A stretch of 38,316 bases of DNA from Verrucomicrobiota bacterium (GTDB taxonomy: Bacteria; Verrucomicrobiota; Verrucomicrobiia; Limisphaerales; UBA11358), in assembly GCA_028873125.1 (NCBI GenBank), contig JAGWMQ010000018.1:1-38316 (forward strand), given 5' to 3'. Numbering within the stretch: the stretch's first letter is position 1; each line of letters starts with the position of its first letter. Of the stretch, positions 6,316 through 14,110 are shown piece by piece. The position numbers were made by a program, and so were the translations under genes. The notes below the pieces were generated by a model that searched no databases, was not told where the DNA came from, and saw only the letters and a list, made by a program, of their open reading frames with translations.

Positions 6316-8244
6316 ATGTTAAACGCAAAGTCATTTCTGACGGCGGATTTTGGGGCGGGCAGCCTCAAGCTGGCCGAGTTTGAAATCACCGAGGCCGGCG
6401 GATTGAGTCTGAAACAGTTCACCATCAAGCCGCTGGGATGGGAAGGCTCCCAGGACGCGGCGCGCAGCGACCTCCTGCGCAAGACGCTGCGCGAGGCGCT
6501 CACCGAGACGGGGAGCCATTGCCGCCACATCAACGTCTGCGCCCCGGGGTTCCAGGTGTTTTCCAAATTCGTCAAGCTGCCGCCGGTGGATGCCGGCAAG
6601 GTGACGCAAATCATCCAATACGAGGCGCAGCAGAACGTGCCCTTCCCGCTGGCCGAGGTGGTGTGGGATTACCAGATTCTCGGGTCCAGCGCCGGCGGGG
6701 AGCTGGAGGTGCTGCTGGTGGCGATCAAATCGGACGTGGTCGAGGGCCTGTTCCGCGTGGCCGAGGAGGCGAAGTTGCGGCTGGAGGTGTGCGACGTCTC
6801 GCCGGCGGCGCTCTGCAACGCCTTCCGCTACAACTACGGCGACCTGGAGGATTGCACGCTGCTGTTGGACATCGGCGCCAAGACCAGCAACCTGCTCTTC
6901 TTCGAGCGGGGCAAGGTCTTTTCGCGCGGCATCAACCTGGGCGCCAATTCCATCACCCAGGATTTCGCCAACGAGAGCAAGTTGAAGTTCGAGGTCGCCG
7001 ATCAGATCAAGGTCAAGGAAGGCTTCGTGAGCCTGGGCGGCGCCTATGAGGAGCCGGAGAACCCGCATCAGGCGACCATCTCCAAGGTCGCGCGGCAGTT
7101 CATGACCAAGCTGCACATCCAGGTCAACCAGACGATCCAGTTTTACCGCGGCCAGCAGGGCGGCTCGGCGCCGCAACGGTTGTTCCTGGCCGGCGGCGCG
7201 TCGGTGATGCCCTACACGGCGCAGTTTTTCGCCGAGAAACTGAACGTGCCGGTGGAATACTTCAACCCCTTCCGCAACGTGCAGATTGACCCGGCGGTGA
7301 ATCTGGAGGAACTGGCGCGCGCGGCGCATTCGCTGGGCGAGGTCGTCGGCCTGGGGCTGCGCAACCTGGCCAACTGCCCGGTGGAAATGAATCTGATGCC
7401 CGAGAGCACGCTGCGCTGGCGGACGTTCAACGAAAAGAAACCGTATTTCATCGCCACCGTGTTCAGCCTGGTGCTCGTGGCGCTGGCGGTGGGCTATTTG
7501 TTTGAAAAGCTGGCCACCACCAAGGAGGAGCAACTGGCCAAGCTCCAGCCCGAGGTGCAGAAGGAACAGGACCGGAGCAATCGCTTCAACCAGGCCTATG
7601 ACCAGTTGAAGCGCGTCAGACAACAGGCCGATCAGGTTACGGCCTGGATGGCAGACCGCTTTTACTGGGGCGACCTCCTGGCGCAAATGCGCCAGGCGCT
7701 GATTCGCGCGGAAAACGATGCTCAACAGCGCCTGGCCGCCGAGCGGCCCGGCGTGCAGGCGGGCATCTGGATCGAGCAGATGTATGCGTTGGGGCTGGCC
7801 CCGGCCGCCGGCGGCGCGAATCCGGCTTATCCCGGTTCCACAGGCATGCCCATGCCCCCGGGGCCCATGCCCGGCGCGCCTGAAATGGACAATCCCCACA
7901 TGCGGGCCACGATGCCCTACGGTCCCCAAGGCAATCCCTATGGGGCCTATGCCAACCCCGGCGCCCCGGCCAATCCCTACGGCGCTGCGGCCGCGCCGCA
8001 GCAAACGCCCGGCGCCACCGGTCCGACCAACGCCGTCACCCTCATCTGCCGTGCGGTAAGCCTGGCGAATGTGGACCCTTCGGCGGACAAGGGCACGGCG
8101 TTTGACGTCCAGAGCGAGTTGAAGGCCTGCCCCATGATCGATCCCAAGGGGACGGAGTTGAACGGCCTCTTCACCGCCGCGGACCTCTCGGGCACGTTCA
8201 CCTTCGGCGTGACGGTCGCGCTCAAAAATCCGCCGACTTTCTAG
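6316..8244 (+). CDS. pilM: PilM-PilN-like fusion, type IV pilus-type assembly protein (Amuc_1101-like)
   Basis: 642 residues. Residues 1-370 are an actin-like PilM ATPase fold: FLTADFGAGSLKLAEF (phosphate 1), CTLLLDIGAKTSNLLFFE (about 181-198, phosphate 2) and RLFLAGGASVMPY (adenosine motif). A membrane helix follows (about 377-397, FIATVFSLVLVALAVGYLFE), then a coiled coil and a periplasmic part. That layout is a fusion of cytoplasmic PilM to a PilN-like inner-membrane protein. Residues about 496-570 are a Pro/Gly/Met/Tyr-rich low-complexity insert (MPMPPGPMPGAPEM; GNPYGAYANPG) that I would not expect in PilN. It heads an operon whose order is the mirror image of Akkermansia Amuc_1098-1101. 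No Shine-Dalgarno sequence is visible. Confidence 0.8.
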   Translation: MLNAKSFLTADFGAGSLKLAEFEITEAGGLSLKQFTIKPLGWEGSQDAARSDLLRKTLREALTETGSHCRHINVCAPGFQVFSKFVKLPPVDAGKVTQIIQYEAQQNVPFPLAEVVWDYQILGSSAGGELEVLLVAIKSDVVEGLFRVAEEAKLRLEVCDVSPAALCNAFRYNYGDLEDCTLLLDIGAKTSNLLFFERGKVFSRGINLGANSITQDFANESKLKFEVADQIKVKEGFVSLGGAYEEPENPHQATISKVARQFMTKLHIQVNQTIQFYRGQQGGSAPQRLFLAGGASVMPYTAQFFAEKLNVPVEYFNPFRNVQIDPAVNLEELARAAHSLGEVVGLGLRNLANCPVEMNLMPESTLRWRTFNEKKPYFIATVFSLVLVALAVGYLFEKLATTKEEQLAKLQPEVQKEQDRSNRFNQAYDQLKRVRQQADQVTAWMADRFYWGDLLAQMRQALIRAENDAQQRLAAERPGVQAGIWIEQMYALGLAPAAGGANPAYPGSTGMPMPPGPMPGAPEMDNPHMRATMPYGPQGNPYGAYANPGAPANPYGAAAAPQQTPGATGPTNAVTLICRAVSLANVDPSADKGTAFDVQSELKACPMIDPKGTELNGLFTAADLSGTFTFGVTVALKNPPTF

Positions 8245-8245
8245 C

Positions 8246-9244
8246 ATGGCCTGGATCAAGCGAAATTTGTTTTTTGTCATTGGCGGCGTGGTGGCCGTGC
8301 TCCTGCTGGGGCTGGCGGGGTTTTACGATTTCAAAAACTGGGAACGCAACTCCAAGGCGCTGGCGGCGTTGAATGAGGCCTACCAGACGCTGCGGCAACT
8401 GGGCAGCCAGACCCCTTCGCCCGGCAACGACGAGGTGAACAACATCGCCGCCGCCCGCCAGCAGACCCAGGAGGTGCGGGCGTGGATTGCCCGGGCCAGC
8501 CAATACTTTCAGCCCGTGCCGCCCATCCCGCGTCCGGCCAACGGGGCGCTGACCAGCAAGGACTTTGCCGACGCCCTGAGCCGCACGGTGGCCCGGATGC
8601 AGGACGAGGCCGCCGCGGCCAGCGTGGCCCTGCCTGCTCAATTCAGCTTCTCCTTCACCGTGCAACAGCAGGGCCTGCGGTTTGCCCCGGGCAGCCTGCT
8701 GCCGCTGGCGCAGCAACTGGGCGACGTCAAGGCGATTTGCGACATCGTCTTTGACGCCAAGGTCAACGCCCTGGACGACGTGCGCCGCGTGCCGGTTTCG
8801 AGCGACGACCTGACCGGCCCACAGGGGGATTACCTGCAGGACACGGCCGAGACCAACGCGCTGGCGGTGTTCACGCCCTATGAACTGACGTTTCGCGGCT
8901 TCAGCCAGGACGTGGCCGACGTGATGTCCGGGTTCGCCTCGTCGCCTTACGGATTCATCGTCAAGGGGATGAACGTGCAGCCGGCCTCCGCCGCCTCGGC
9001 GGCCCTGGCCGGAGCGGAAACGCCCGGCGGGCCGGCCGCCTACGGCCAGACCTACAATCCGCCGGGTCAGCCGTATGGTCAGCCCTTTGACCGGCGCTAT
9101 GGTCGGCCCTATGAAACGCCCTACGGCGCGGGGTATCCTCCGGCGACGCCCGCCTATTCGGGAGGACTGCAGACCGTCATCAGCGAACAATTGTTGAGCG
9201 TCACCATGGAGATCGAAGTGGTGCGACTTTTGCCGCAGAAGTAA
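8246..9244 (+). CDS. Amuc_1100-like pilus-associated membrane protein
   Basis: 332 residues starting one base after pilM ends. One N-terminal membrane helix (LFFVIGGVVAVLLLGLAGF, about 8-26) is followed by a coiled coil and a PilO-like periplasmic domain. Size, topology and place in the operon match Amuc_1100, the Akkermansia protein reported to engage host TLR2. The assignment rests on context and architecture and not on alignment. Residues about 265-305 form a Tyr/Pro/Gly-rich insert (YGQTYNPPGQPYGQPFDRR) before the last strand, similar in flavour to the insert in the upstream PilM fusion. It probably builds the inner-membrane PilN/PilO-like platform with the adjacent gene products. Confidence 0.7.
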   Translation: MAWIKRNLFFVIGGVVAVLLLGLAGFYDFKNWERNSKALAALNEAYQTLRQLGSQTPSPGNDEVNNIAAARQQTQEVRAWIARASQYFQPVPPIPRPANGALTSKDFADALSRTVARMQDEAAAASVALPAQFSFSFTVQQQGLRFAPGSLLPLAQQLGDVKAICDIVFDAKVNALDDVRRVPVSSDDLTGPQGDYLQDTAETNALAVFTPYELTFRGFSQDVADVMSGFASSPYGFIVKGMNVQPASAASAALAGAETPGGPAAYGQTYNPPGQPYGQPFDRRYGRPYETPYGAGYPPATPAYSGGLQTVISEQLLSVTMEIEVVRLLPQK

Positions 9245-9248
9245 GCGC

Positions 9249-10043
9249 ATGGATTTTATCAAAAAACATTACGAGAAGATTCTGCTCGGTGTGGTGCTGC
9301 TGGGACTGGTGTTCGGGCTGGTGTTCCTGCCGCTCTACATCATTCACGACCGCACCGCGCTCGCCGCGGCGTCCAGCAGCGTCATTTCCCACGTGGCCAA
9401 GCCCCTGCCGCCCGTGGCTTTGGCCGGGGAGAGCAACGTCATCCGGCGGCTGGAGACGCCCTATCAGTTGAACTTTGAAACCACCAACCGGCTGTTCAAC
9501 CCGGTCCAGTGGCAGAAGGCCGCCGACGGACATCTTATCAAGATTGTCCGGGGCAACGAAGTCGGTCCGGATGCCGTCGTCGTCACCCGCATCATTCCGC
9601 TCTACTTCATCCTGAGGCTCGAATCGGTGGACACCAATCCGCCCGGCGTGCGCTATGGCATCAGTGTGGAGCGCCAGGCCGCCCGAGTGGCCTGGCGGCG
9701 GGCGCCGCGGCCGCTCTTCGCTTCGGTGGGCGACAAGAACGAGGTGTTTGGCCTGCTCTCGGTGCAGGGACCCCCGGACGCCCCCACCAATCTGGTGCTG
9801 CAATTGAGGGACACCGGGGAGACCGTCAACGTTTCCAAGGACAAGCCCTATCGCCGCGTGGATGGCTACATGGCGGATTTGAAATATCCGCCCGAGGGCG
9901 GAAACTGGCCCGGTCGGCGCGTGGGCGACCAACTGAGATTTGCGGGCGACGTGTATAATATCGTTGCCATCGGACCGGATGATGTGGTATTATCCGCGGG
10001 TTCAAACGAGAAAAAAACGACGTTGCATTACAGTTCCCAATGA
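9249..10043 (+). CDS. Amuc_1099-like membrane protein of the pilus/secretin operon
   Basis: 264 residues with a short basic N-terminus (MDFIKKHYEKILLG), one membrane helix (about 10-33) and a periplasmic region of mostly beta character. The C-terminal part (about 165-260) resembles PilP-like or SH3-like folds that link the inner-membrane platform to a secretin (GDKNEVFGLLSVQGPPDAPT). I recognise it by position as the counterpart of Amuc_1099. It starts four bases after the preceding stop and is presumably co-transcribed. No enzymatic motif is visible. Confidence 0.6.
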   Translation: MDFIKKHYEKILLGVVLLGLVFGLVFLPLYIIHDRTALAAASSSVISHVAKPLPPVALAGESNVIRRLETPYQLNFETTNRLFNPVQWQKAADGHLIKIVRGNEVGPDAVVVTRIIPLYFILRLESVDTNPPGVRYGISVERQAARVAWRRAPRPLFASVGDKNEVFGLLSVQGPPDAPTNLVLQLRDTGETVNVSKDKPYRRVDGYMADLKYPPEGGNWPGRRVGDQLRFAGDVYNIVAIGPDDVVLSAGSNEKKTTLHYSSQ

Positions 10044-10112
10044 CATCCGTTCCGAGCGGCGCGGCGTTTGCGCGCGGCGTCCGTCCGGCCAACCTGATTT
10101 AATTTATCATCC

Positions 10113-12428
10113 ATGACAAAAGCCGTTTCTGTCTCCCTGGGTTTCATCCTCCTGGTGACCGCCGCCGTGGCGCCCGCCCAGACCAACTCCACCGAACTGG
10201 CCGTCAACCGCGCCCTCTTGAATCAGGCCAACACCATTCTCCTGCGCCAGAAACTCGTCCAAGCCCGGGAAGCGGTGGACCGCAAGGACCTCATCGCCGC
10301 CGCCGAGCTTTACGAGGAAGCCTGGTCGCTGGTCCAGGAAATTGGTTCGGGCATTGATGTCGAAACTTCGCAGACCGTTTCCGGCCTGGTGTCCGTCCGG
10401 CTCGAACTGGCGCGCCGGGCGCAGGAACGCCGTGATTATCGCGCCGCCGACGAACAGGTGTCCCGCGCGCTGAAAGTGGCCCCCCACGATCCCGAGGCCC
10501 TGGCCTTCAAAAAGCAAAACGACAAGATCCTCGCCTCGCTCCGGGGGCAGATCCCCGATGTGGCCACCCAGGAGCAGTTGCCCATGCTTCGCAAGCAAAA
10601 GACCGACGCCGGCACTCTGGCCCGCGACGGCCAGATGCTCTACGAAATGGGCAAGTATGAGGACGCCCAAGTCAAGCTCGAACAGGCCCTGGCGCTGGAC
10701 CCGAACAACCAGGGCGCCTATTACTATTTGAACCTGGTCAAGCAGGCCGAATTCTCCCGCGCCGAACGGAAGAGCGCGGTGGACAACGAGAGCCGGCTGG
10801 TGAAAGTCGCCGAGGCCTGGCAGCGGCCCACCCCCACCGTCCCCTTGCCCGTGCCCAACCCGTATGCCGACAACTCGCTCGTTCACACCGGCCCCGGCCG
10901 CGAAGCCATCATGGACAAATTGACGCGCATCCGGCTGGACTCGTTCGGCACCGGACCGCAAGGCCTGCCGTTGAGCGAAGTCGTCCACAACCTCAGCGAG
11001 CAGTCCAAACTGCGGGACCCGGACAAAAAGGGCATCAACTTTCTCATCAATCCGAACGTGGACATGTCCACCTCCTACGAGATGCAAAGCAACGCTTTGA
11101 GCAGTCCCTACGGTCCTAATGTTCCGAACGTCGCCCCCGGCGGCGGCGCCCCGGGGGCATTCCCCGGCGCCGCCCCCACCATCAATCCGCAGACGGGCCT
11201 GCCGATGGCCGCGACGCCGGCGCCCTCCGAGCAGCCGGTGGATGTCAACGGGATCATCATCAAGATTGATCCGCCGCTGACCGACGTGCGGTTGGCCGAC
11301 GTGTTGGACGCCGTGGAGCAGGTGGCTGCCCAACCCATCAAATACACCGTCACGGATTATGCCATCGTGTTTTCGGCCAAGGGCCCGGAGACACCGCTGC
11401 TCTTCACCCGCACCTTCCGCGTGGACCCGAACACGTTCTACCAAGGTTTGGAAAGCGTCAGCGCCTTCACCTTCGGCAGCACCTACAACACCAGCGGCGG
11501 CGGAGGCGGCTTGGGTGGTGGCGGCGGCGGCGGCGGCGGCGGTCAGAATGGCCAGAACGTCACCGGCGCCGTCGTCCCTGTGGTCAATGTGGCGCCCGGC
11601 TCGGGTAATCTCCGCAACCAAGGGGGCACCGGCGGCGGTGGCGGTGGCGGCGCCGGCGGGCAAGGCGCCTACAATCCCCTGAGCAACATCGGCGGTGTTG
11701 GTGGCGCTGGCGGGGCGGGAGGCGCCGGCGCGGGCAATGTGACCCAGCAAGGCGGCTTGCGCTACGTGACCACCGTCAATCTGGCGTCCGATGTCAGCGT
11801 GGCCGCCCGGGACTTTTTCAGCACGCTGGGCGTGGACTTGAGTCCGCCCAAGAGCATCTTCTTCAACGACCGGCTCGGATTGTTGTTCGTCCACGCGACC
11901 ATGCAGGATTTGGATACCATCGAAGGGGCCATCCAGGCGCTCAATCAGGTGGCGCCGCAGGTCCACATCAAGTCCCGGTTCGTGGAAGTCCAGCAGAATG
12001 ACAACGCCGGACTGGGCTTCGATTGGTATCTGGGCCAGTTCAACGTCGGCGGCCATTCCGTGGTGGCCCAGGGCGGCAACGCCGGAAGCCTCAACGTGCC
12101 GCCGTCGGCAGCCAACCCGACCGGCGGGTTCCCAGGCAACAACACCGTCGGCACGGTGGCCGGGACGGTGCAGAGCCTGACCCAGGGCCTGAATAATTCC
12201 AGCCTGCCCGCGGTGGGCACCATCACCGGCATTCTGACCGATCCCAATTTCCAGGTGGTCCTCCACGCCTTGGAACAACGCCAGGGCTTTCAGGAACTGG
12301 CCGAGCCGGAAGTGACCACCACCAGCGGACGCCAGACCGAAATGCGGGCGACGACCATCCAGACCATCGTCACCAGCTACAGCTTCCAGCAAGGCACCGC
12401 GGCAACTACCACCGCCGGCACTCCGTAA
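10113..12428 (+). CDS. Secretin, N-terminal part (Amuc_1098-like): TPR region, N-domains and first half of the barrel
   Basis: 771 residues with a signal peptide (MTKAVSVSLGFILLVTAAVA-PAQ). Residues about 30-235 are TPR-like helices. Periplasmic N-type domains follow (about 267-315 and 378-427, e.g. DVRLADVLDAVEQVAAQPIK) and then two Gly-rich stretches (about 455-550). An N3-like domain is seen at 550-617, and the secretin domain starts at 618 (HIKSRFVEVQQNDNAGLGFD). The barrel runs to SGRQTEMRATTIQTIVTSYS and then stops (GTAATTTAGTP*). The remaining barrel strands, normally in the same protein, are encoded by the next gene. On its own this product cannot complete a secretin ring. Confidence 0.8.
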   Translation: MTKAVSVSLGFILLVTAAVAPAQTNSTELAVNRALLNQANTILLRQKLVQAREAVDRKDLIAAAELYEEAWSLVQEIGSGIDVETSQTVSGLVSVRLELARRAQERRDYRAADEQVSRALKVAPHDPEALAFKKQNDKILASLRGQIPDVATQEQLPMLRKQKTDAGTLARDGQMLYEMGKYEDAQVKLEQALALDPNNQGAYYYLNLVKQAEFSRAERKSAVDNESRLVKVAEAWQRPTPTVPLPVPNPYADNSLVHTGPGREAIMDKLTRIRLDSFGTGPQGLPLSEVVHNLSEQSKLRDPDKKGINFLINPNVDMSTSYEMQSNALSSPYGPNVPNVAPGGGAPGAFPGAAPTINPQTGLPMAATPAPSEQPVDVNGIIIKIDPPLTDVRLADVLDAVEQVAAQPIKYTVTDYAIVFSAKGPETPLLFTRTFRVDPNTFYQGLESVSAFTFGSTYNTSGGGGGLGGGGGGGGGGQNGQNVTGAVVPVVNVAPGSGNLRNQGGTGGGGGGGAGGQGAYNPLSNIGGVGGAGGAGGAGAGNVTQQGGLRYVTTVNLASDVSVAARDFFSTLGVDLSPPKSIFFNDRLGLLFVHATMQDLDTIEGAIQALNQVAPQVHIKSRFVEVQQNDNAGLGFDWYLGQFNVGGHSVVAQGGNAGSLNVPPSAANPTGGFPGNNTVGTVAGTVQSLTQGLNNSSLPAVGTITGILTDPNFQVVLHALEQRQGFQELAEPEVTTTSGRQTEMRATTIQTIVTSYSFQQGTAATTTAGTP

Positions 12429-12454
12429 ACCAGCAGCTTGATTGCCAACGTAAA

Positions 12455-13120
12455 ATGAAAAGATATTCCGCCTTCGCATTCTTCCAGGACGCGCTTCGGG
12501 CGCTCGCCCTCGTGGCCGTCCTGGCGGTCGCCGTCCCGGCTCGCGCCCAGGTCAACACGTTCACCCCGGGCACCTCGGCCGTCATTCCCCAGGAACAACA
12601 GATTGAAACCGGCCCCGTGCTGGACGTGGTGCCCTACGTGCTGTCCGACGGTTACACGATCAACCTGACCTTGATCCCGTCGCTGACCGAATTCAGCGGC
12701 TACGCCGCGCCGCCGCCGGTCTCCAACGTGACCGGCGGCCTCAACGTGGTGCAACTGCCCACCATCCTGCCCACCTTCACCGTGCGCCAGGTGGTCACCA
12801 CCGTCAACGTCTGGGACGGCCAGACCGTCATGCTGGGCGGGCTGATCTCCTCGCAGGACACCGACGAGAAGGACAAGGTGCCCGTCCTGGGCGACCTGCC
12901 CCTGCTGGGAAAACTGTTCCAGAGCCAGAGCAAGGTTTCCAAGAAAATGAACCTGATGATTTTCGTGACGGCCACCATCGTGGACCCGGCGGGCAACCGG
13001 GTGCATTCTGACGACGAACTGCCCTTCGCGCAAAGTTCCATCCCGCCCCAGCCGCCCGGGGCCGGACAGGGGACCGTGACCACGCAAACCGTGCCGTTTT
13101 CCAACCTGCCGCAGCACTGA
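12455..13120 (+). CDS. Secretin, C-terminal barrel half, as a separate exported protein
   Basis: 221 residues, 26 bases after the preceding stop and in another frame. It opens with what looks like a real signal peptide: basic MKR, hydrophobic ALALVAVLAVAVP and ARA|Q cleavage near residue 31. It then begins exactly where the upstream gene left off: TGPVLDVVPYVLSDGYTINL, then VWDGQTVMLGGLISSQ and VPVLGDLPLLGKLF, ending MNLMIFVTATIVDP. These are the last strands of the secretin barrel, with the signature Gly-Gly-L and P-LG-LP-lGxLF motifs. Ordinary secretins are single chains. A frameshift joining the two is less likely, because the hydrophobic stretch would then lie inside the barrel. Confidence 0.75.
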   Translation: MKRYSAFAFFQDALRALALVAVLAVAVPARAQVNTFTPGTSAVIPQEQQIETGPVLDVVPYVLSDGYTINLTLIPSLTEFSGYAAPPPVSNVTGGLNVVQLPTILPTFTVRQVVTTVNVWDGQTVMLGGLISSQDTDEKDKVPVLGDLPLLGKLFQSQSKVSKKMNLMIFVTATIVDPAGNRVHSDDELPFAQSSIPPQPPGAGQGTVTTQTVPFSNLPQH

Positions 13121-13144
13121 ACCGCCAACCTTATCCGACGACTT

Positions 13145-14029
13145 GTGGAGCGCCTGCTGATCATTGATGGACACGCCTACGCCTATCGCGCCTTCCACGC
13201 GATCCGCGGACTGCGCTCGCCATCCGGACGCCCCACCAACGCCATTTACGGCTTCATCAAGACCCTGGCCAAAATCCGCGCCGCCCTCGAGCCGACCCAT
13301 TGCATCGTCGTCTGGGACGGCGGCCTGAACGCCGAACGCGTGGCCGCGCTCCCTGAATACAAGGCGCAACGCCCCGAAATGCCCGACGACCTGCCGCCGC
13401 AGTTGGACGAGATCGTCGCCTGGCTGAACGCGGCTGGGGTGGCCTCCTTTTGCCGCCAAGGCGTCGAGGCCGACGACTACATCGCCTGCCTGGCCCGTCA
13501 CGCCGCCGCCGCCGGCTGGCAGACCGTCATCGCCAGTTCGGACAAGGACTTCATGCAACTGGTTTCCAGCCGCGTCGGATTGCTCAATCCCAACGACAAG
13601 ACCGAGGCCGTCTGGACCGGCGAGCAGGTCCGCGCCCGGACCGGCGTCGAGCCGGCGCAGATCGTGGACTGGTTGAGCCTGACCGGCGACCATGTGGACA
13701 ACATTTCCGGCGTGCCCGGCATCGGCCCCAAGACCGCCGCCGAACTGCTGAACCAATTCGGCTCCATTGATGAACTGTATGCGCGGCTCGACGAGGTGAA
13801 GTCGGAGAAGCTGCGCGCCGCGTTGCGCGCCGCGGAAGGCGACGTGCGGCGCAACCGCGGCCTGGTCCGGTTGCGCGAGGATTTGCCCTGCGACTTTTCA
13901 CCGGAGGCGCTCGCCCCAAAAGCGGAGGACGCCGCCCGGTTGCGCGAGTTGTACCGGCGCTGGGGGTTCAAAACGCTGCTGGCGGCCCTGGAGGAGCCGG
14001 CGCCGGAGCGCCAGGCGGTCCTGATTTAG
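13145..14029 (+). CDS. Stand-alone 5'-3' exonuclease (FEN/PolI-N family)
   Basis: 294 residues from a GTG start. All metal-site acids of the family are present: D8 (LIIDGHAYAYRAFHA), D58 (VVWDGG), E109/D110/D111 (VEADDYIACLA), D133/D135 (SSDKDF) and D182/D185 (TGDHVDNISGVPGIGPKTA). The last block also holds the helix-hairpin-helix. A basic arch region (EYKAQRPEMP) is intact. Such nucleases remove 5' flaps or RNA primers. The protein equals the N-terminal third of DNA polymerase I with no polymerase domain attached. It follows the secretin operon at 24 bases, with no obvious functional link. Confidence 0.9.
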   Translation: MERLLIIDGHAYAYRAFHAIRGLRSPSGRPTNAIYGFIKTLAKIRAALEPTHCIVVWDGGLNAERVAALPEYKAQRPEMPDDLPPQLDEIVAWLNAAGVASFCRQGVEADDYIACLARHAAAAGWQTVIASSDKDFMQLVSSRVGLLNPNDKTEAVWTGEQVRARTGVEPAQIVDWLSLTGDHVDNISGVPGIGPKTAAELLNQFGSIDELYARLDEVKSEKLRAALRAAEGDVRRNRGLVRLREDLPCDFSPEALAPKAEDAARLRELYRRWGFKTLLAALEEPAPERQAVLI

Positions 14030-14110
14030 ATCATGAATTTACAAGGCAAGAATTTGGGAAATAGGTTTGGACAGGGCGGAGCGGCTTATTTACGCTCCCA
14101 TCCGTTGCTT

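Noticed and set aside
6331-8280. Minus-strand open frame of 649 codons opposite pilM
   Set aside because: Arg/His/Gly-rich composition typical of the antisense of a GC-rich gene. No motifs.
11490-11750. GGCGGC/GGTGGC repeats as a CRISPR or tandem array
   Set aside because: They are Gly codons of low-complexity stretches in the secretin, with no regular repeat-spacer pattern. No CRISPR array was found anywhere in the window.
10107-12479. Minus-strand open frame of 790 codons opposite the secretin gene
   Set aside because: Shadow of the secretin. Low-complexity His/Arg/Gly composition and no start context.
12377-12500. Programmed frameshift joining the two secretin halves
   Set aside because: The second frame is open upstream, but no slippery heptamer was seen before the stop. 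The joined protein would hold a signal-peptide-like segment in the barrel. Two genes is the simpler reading.
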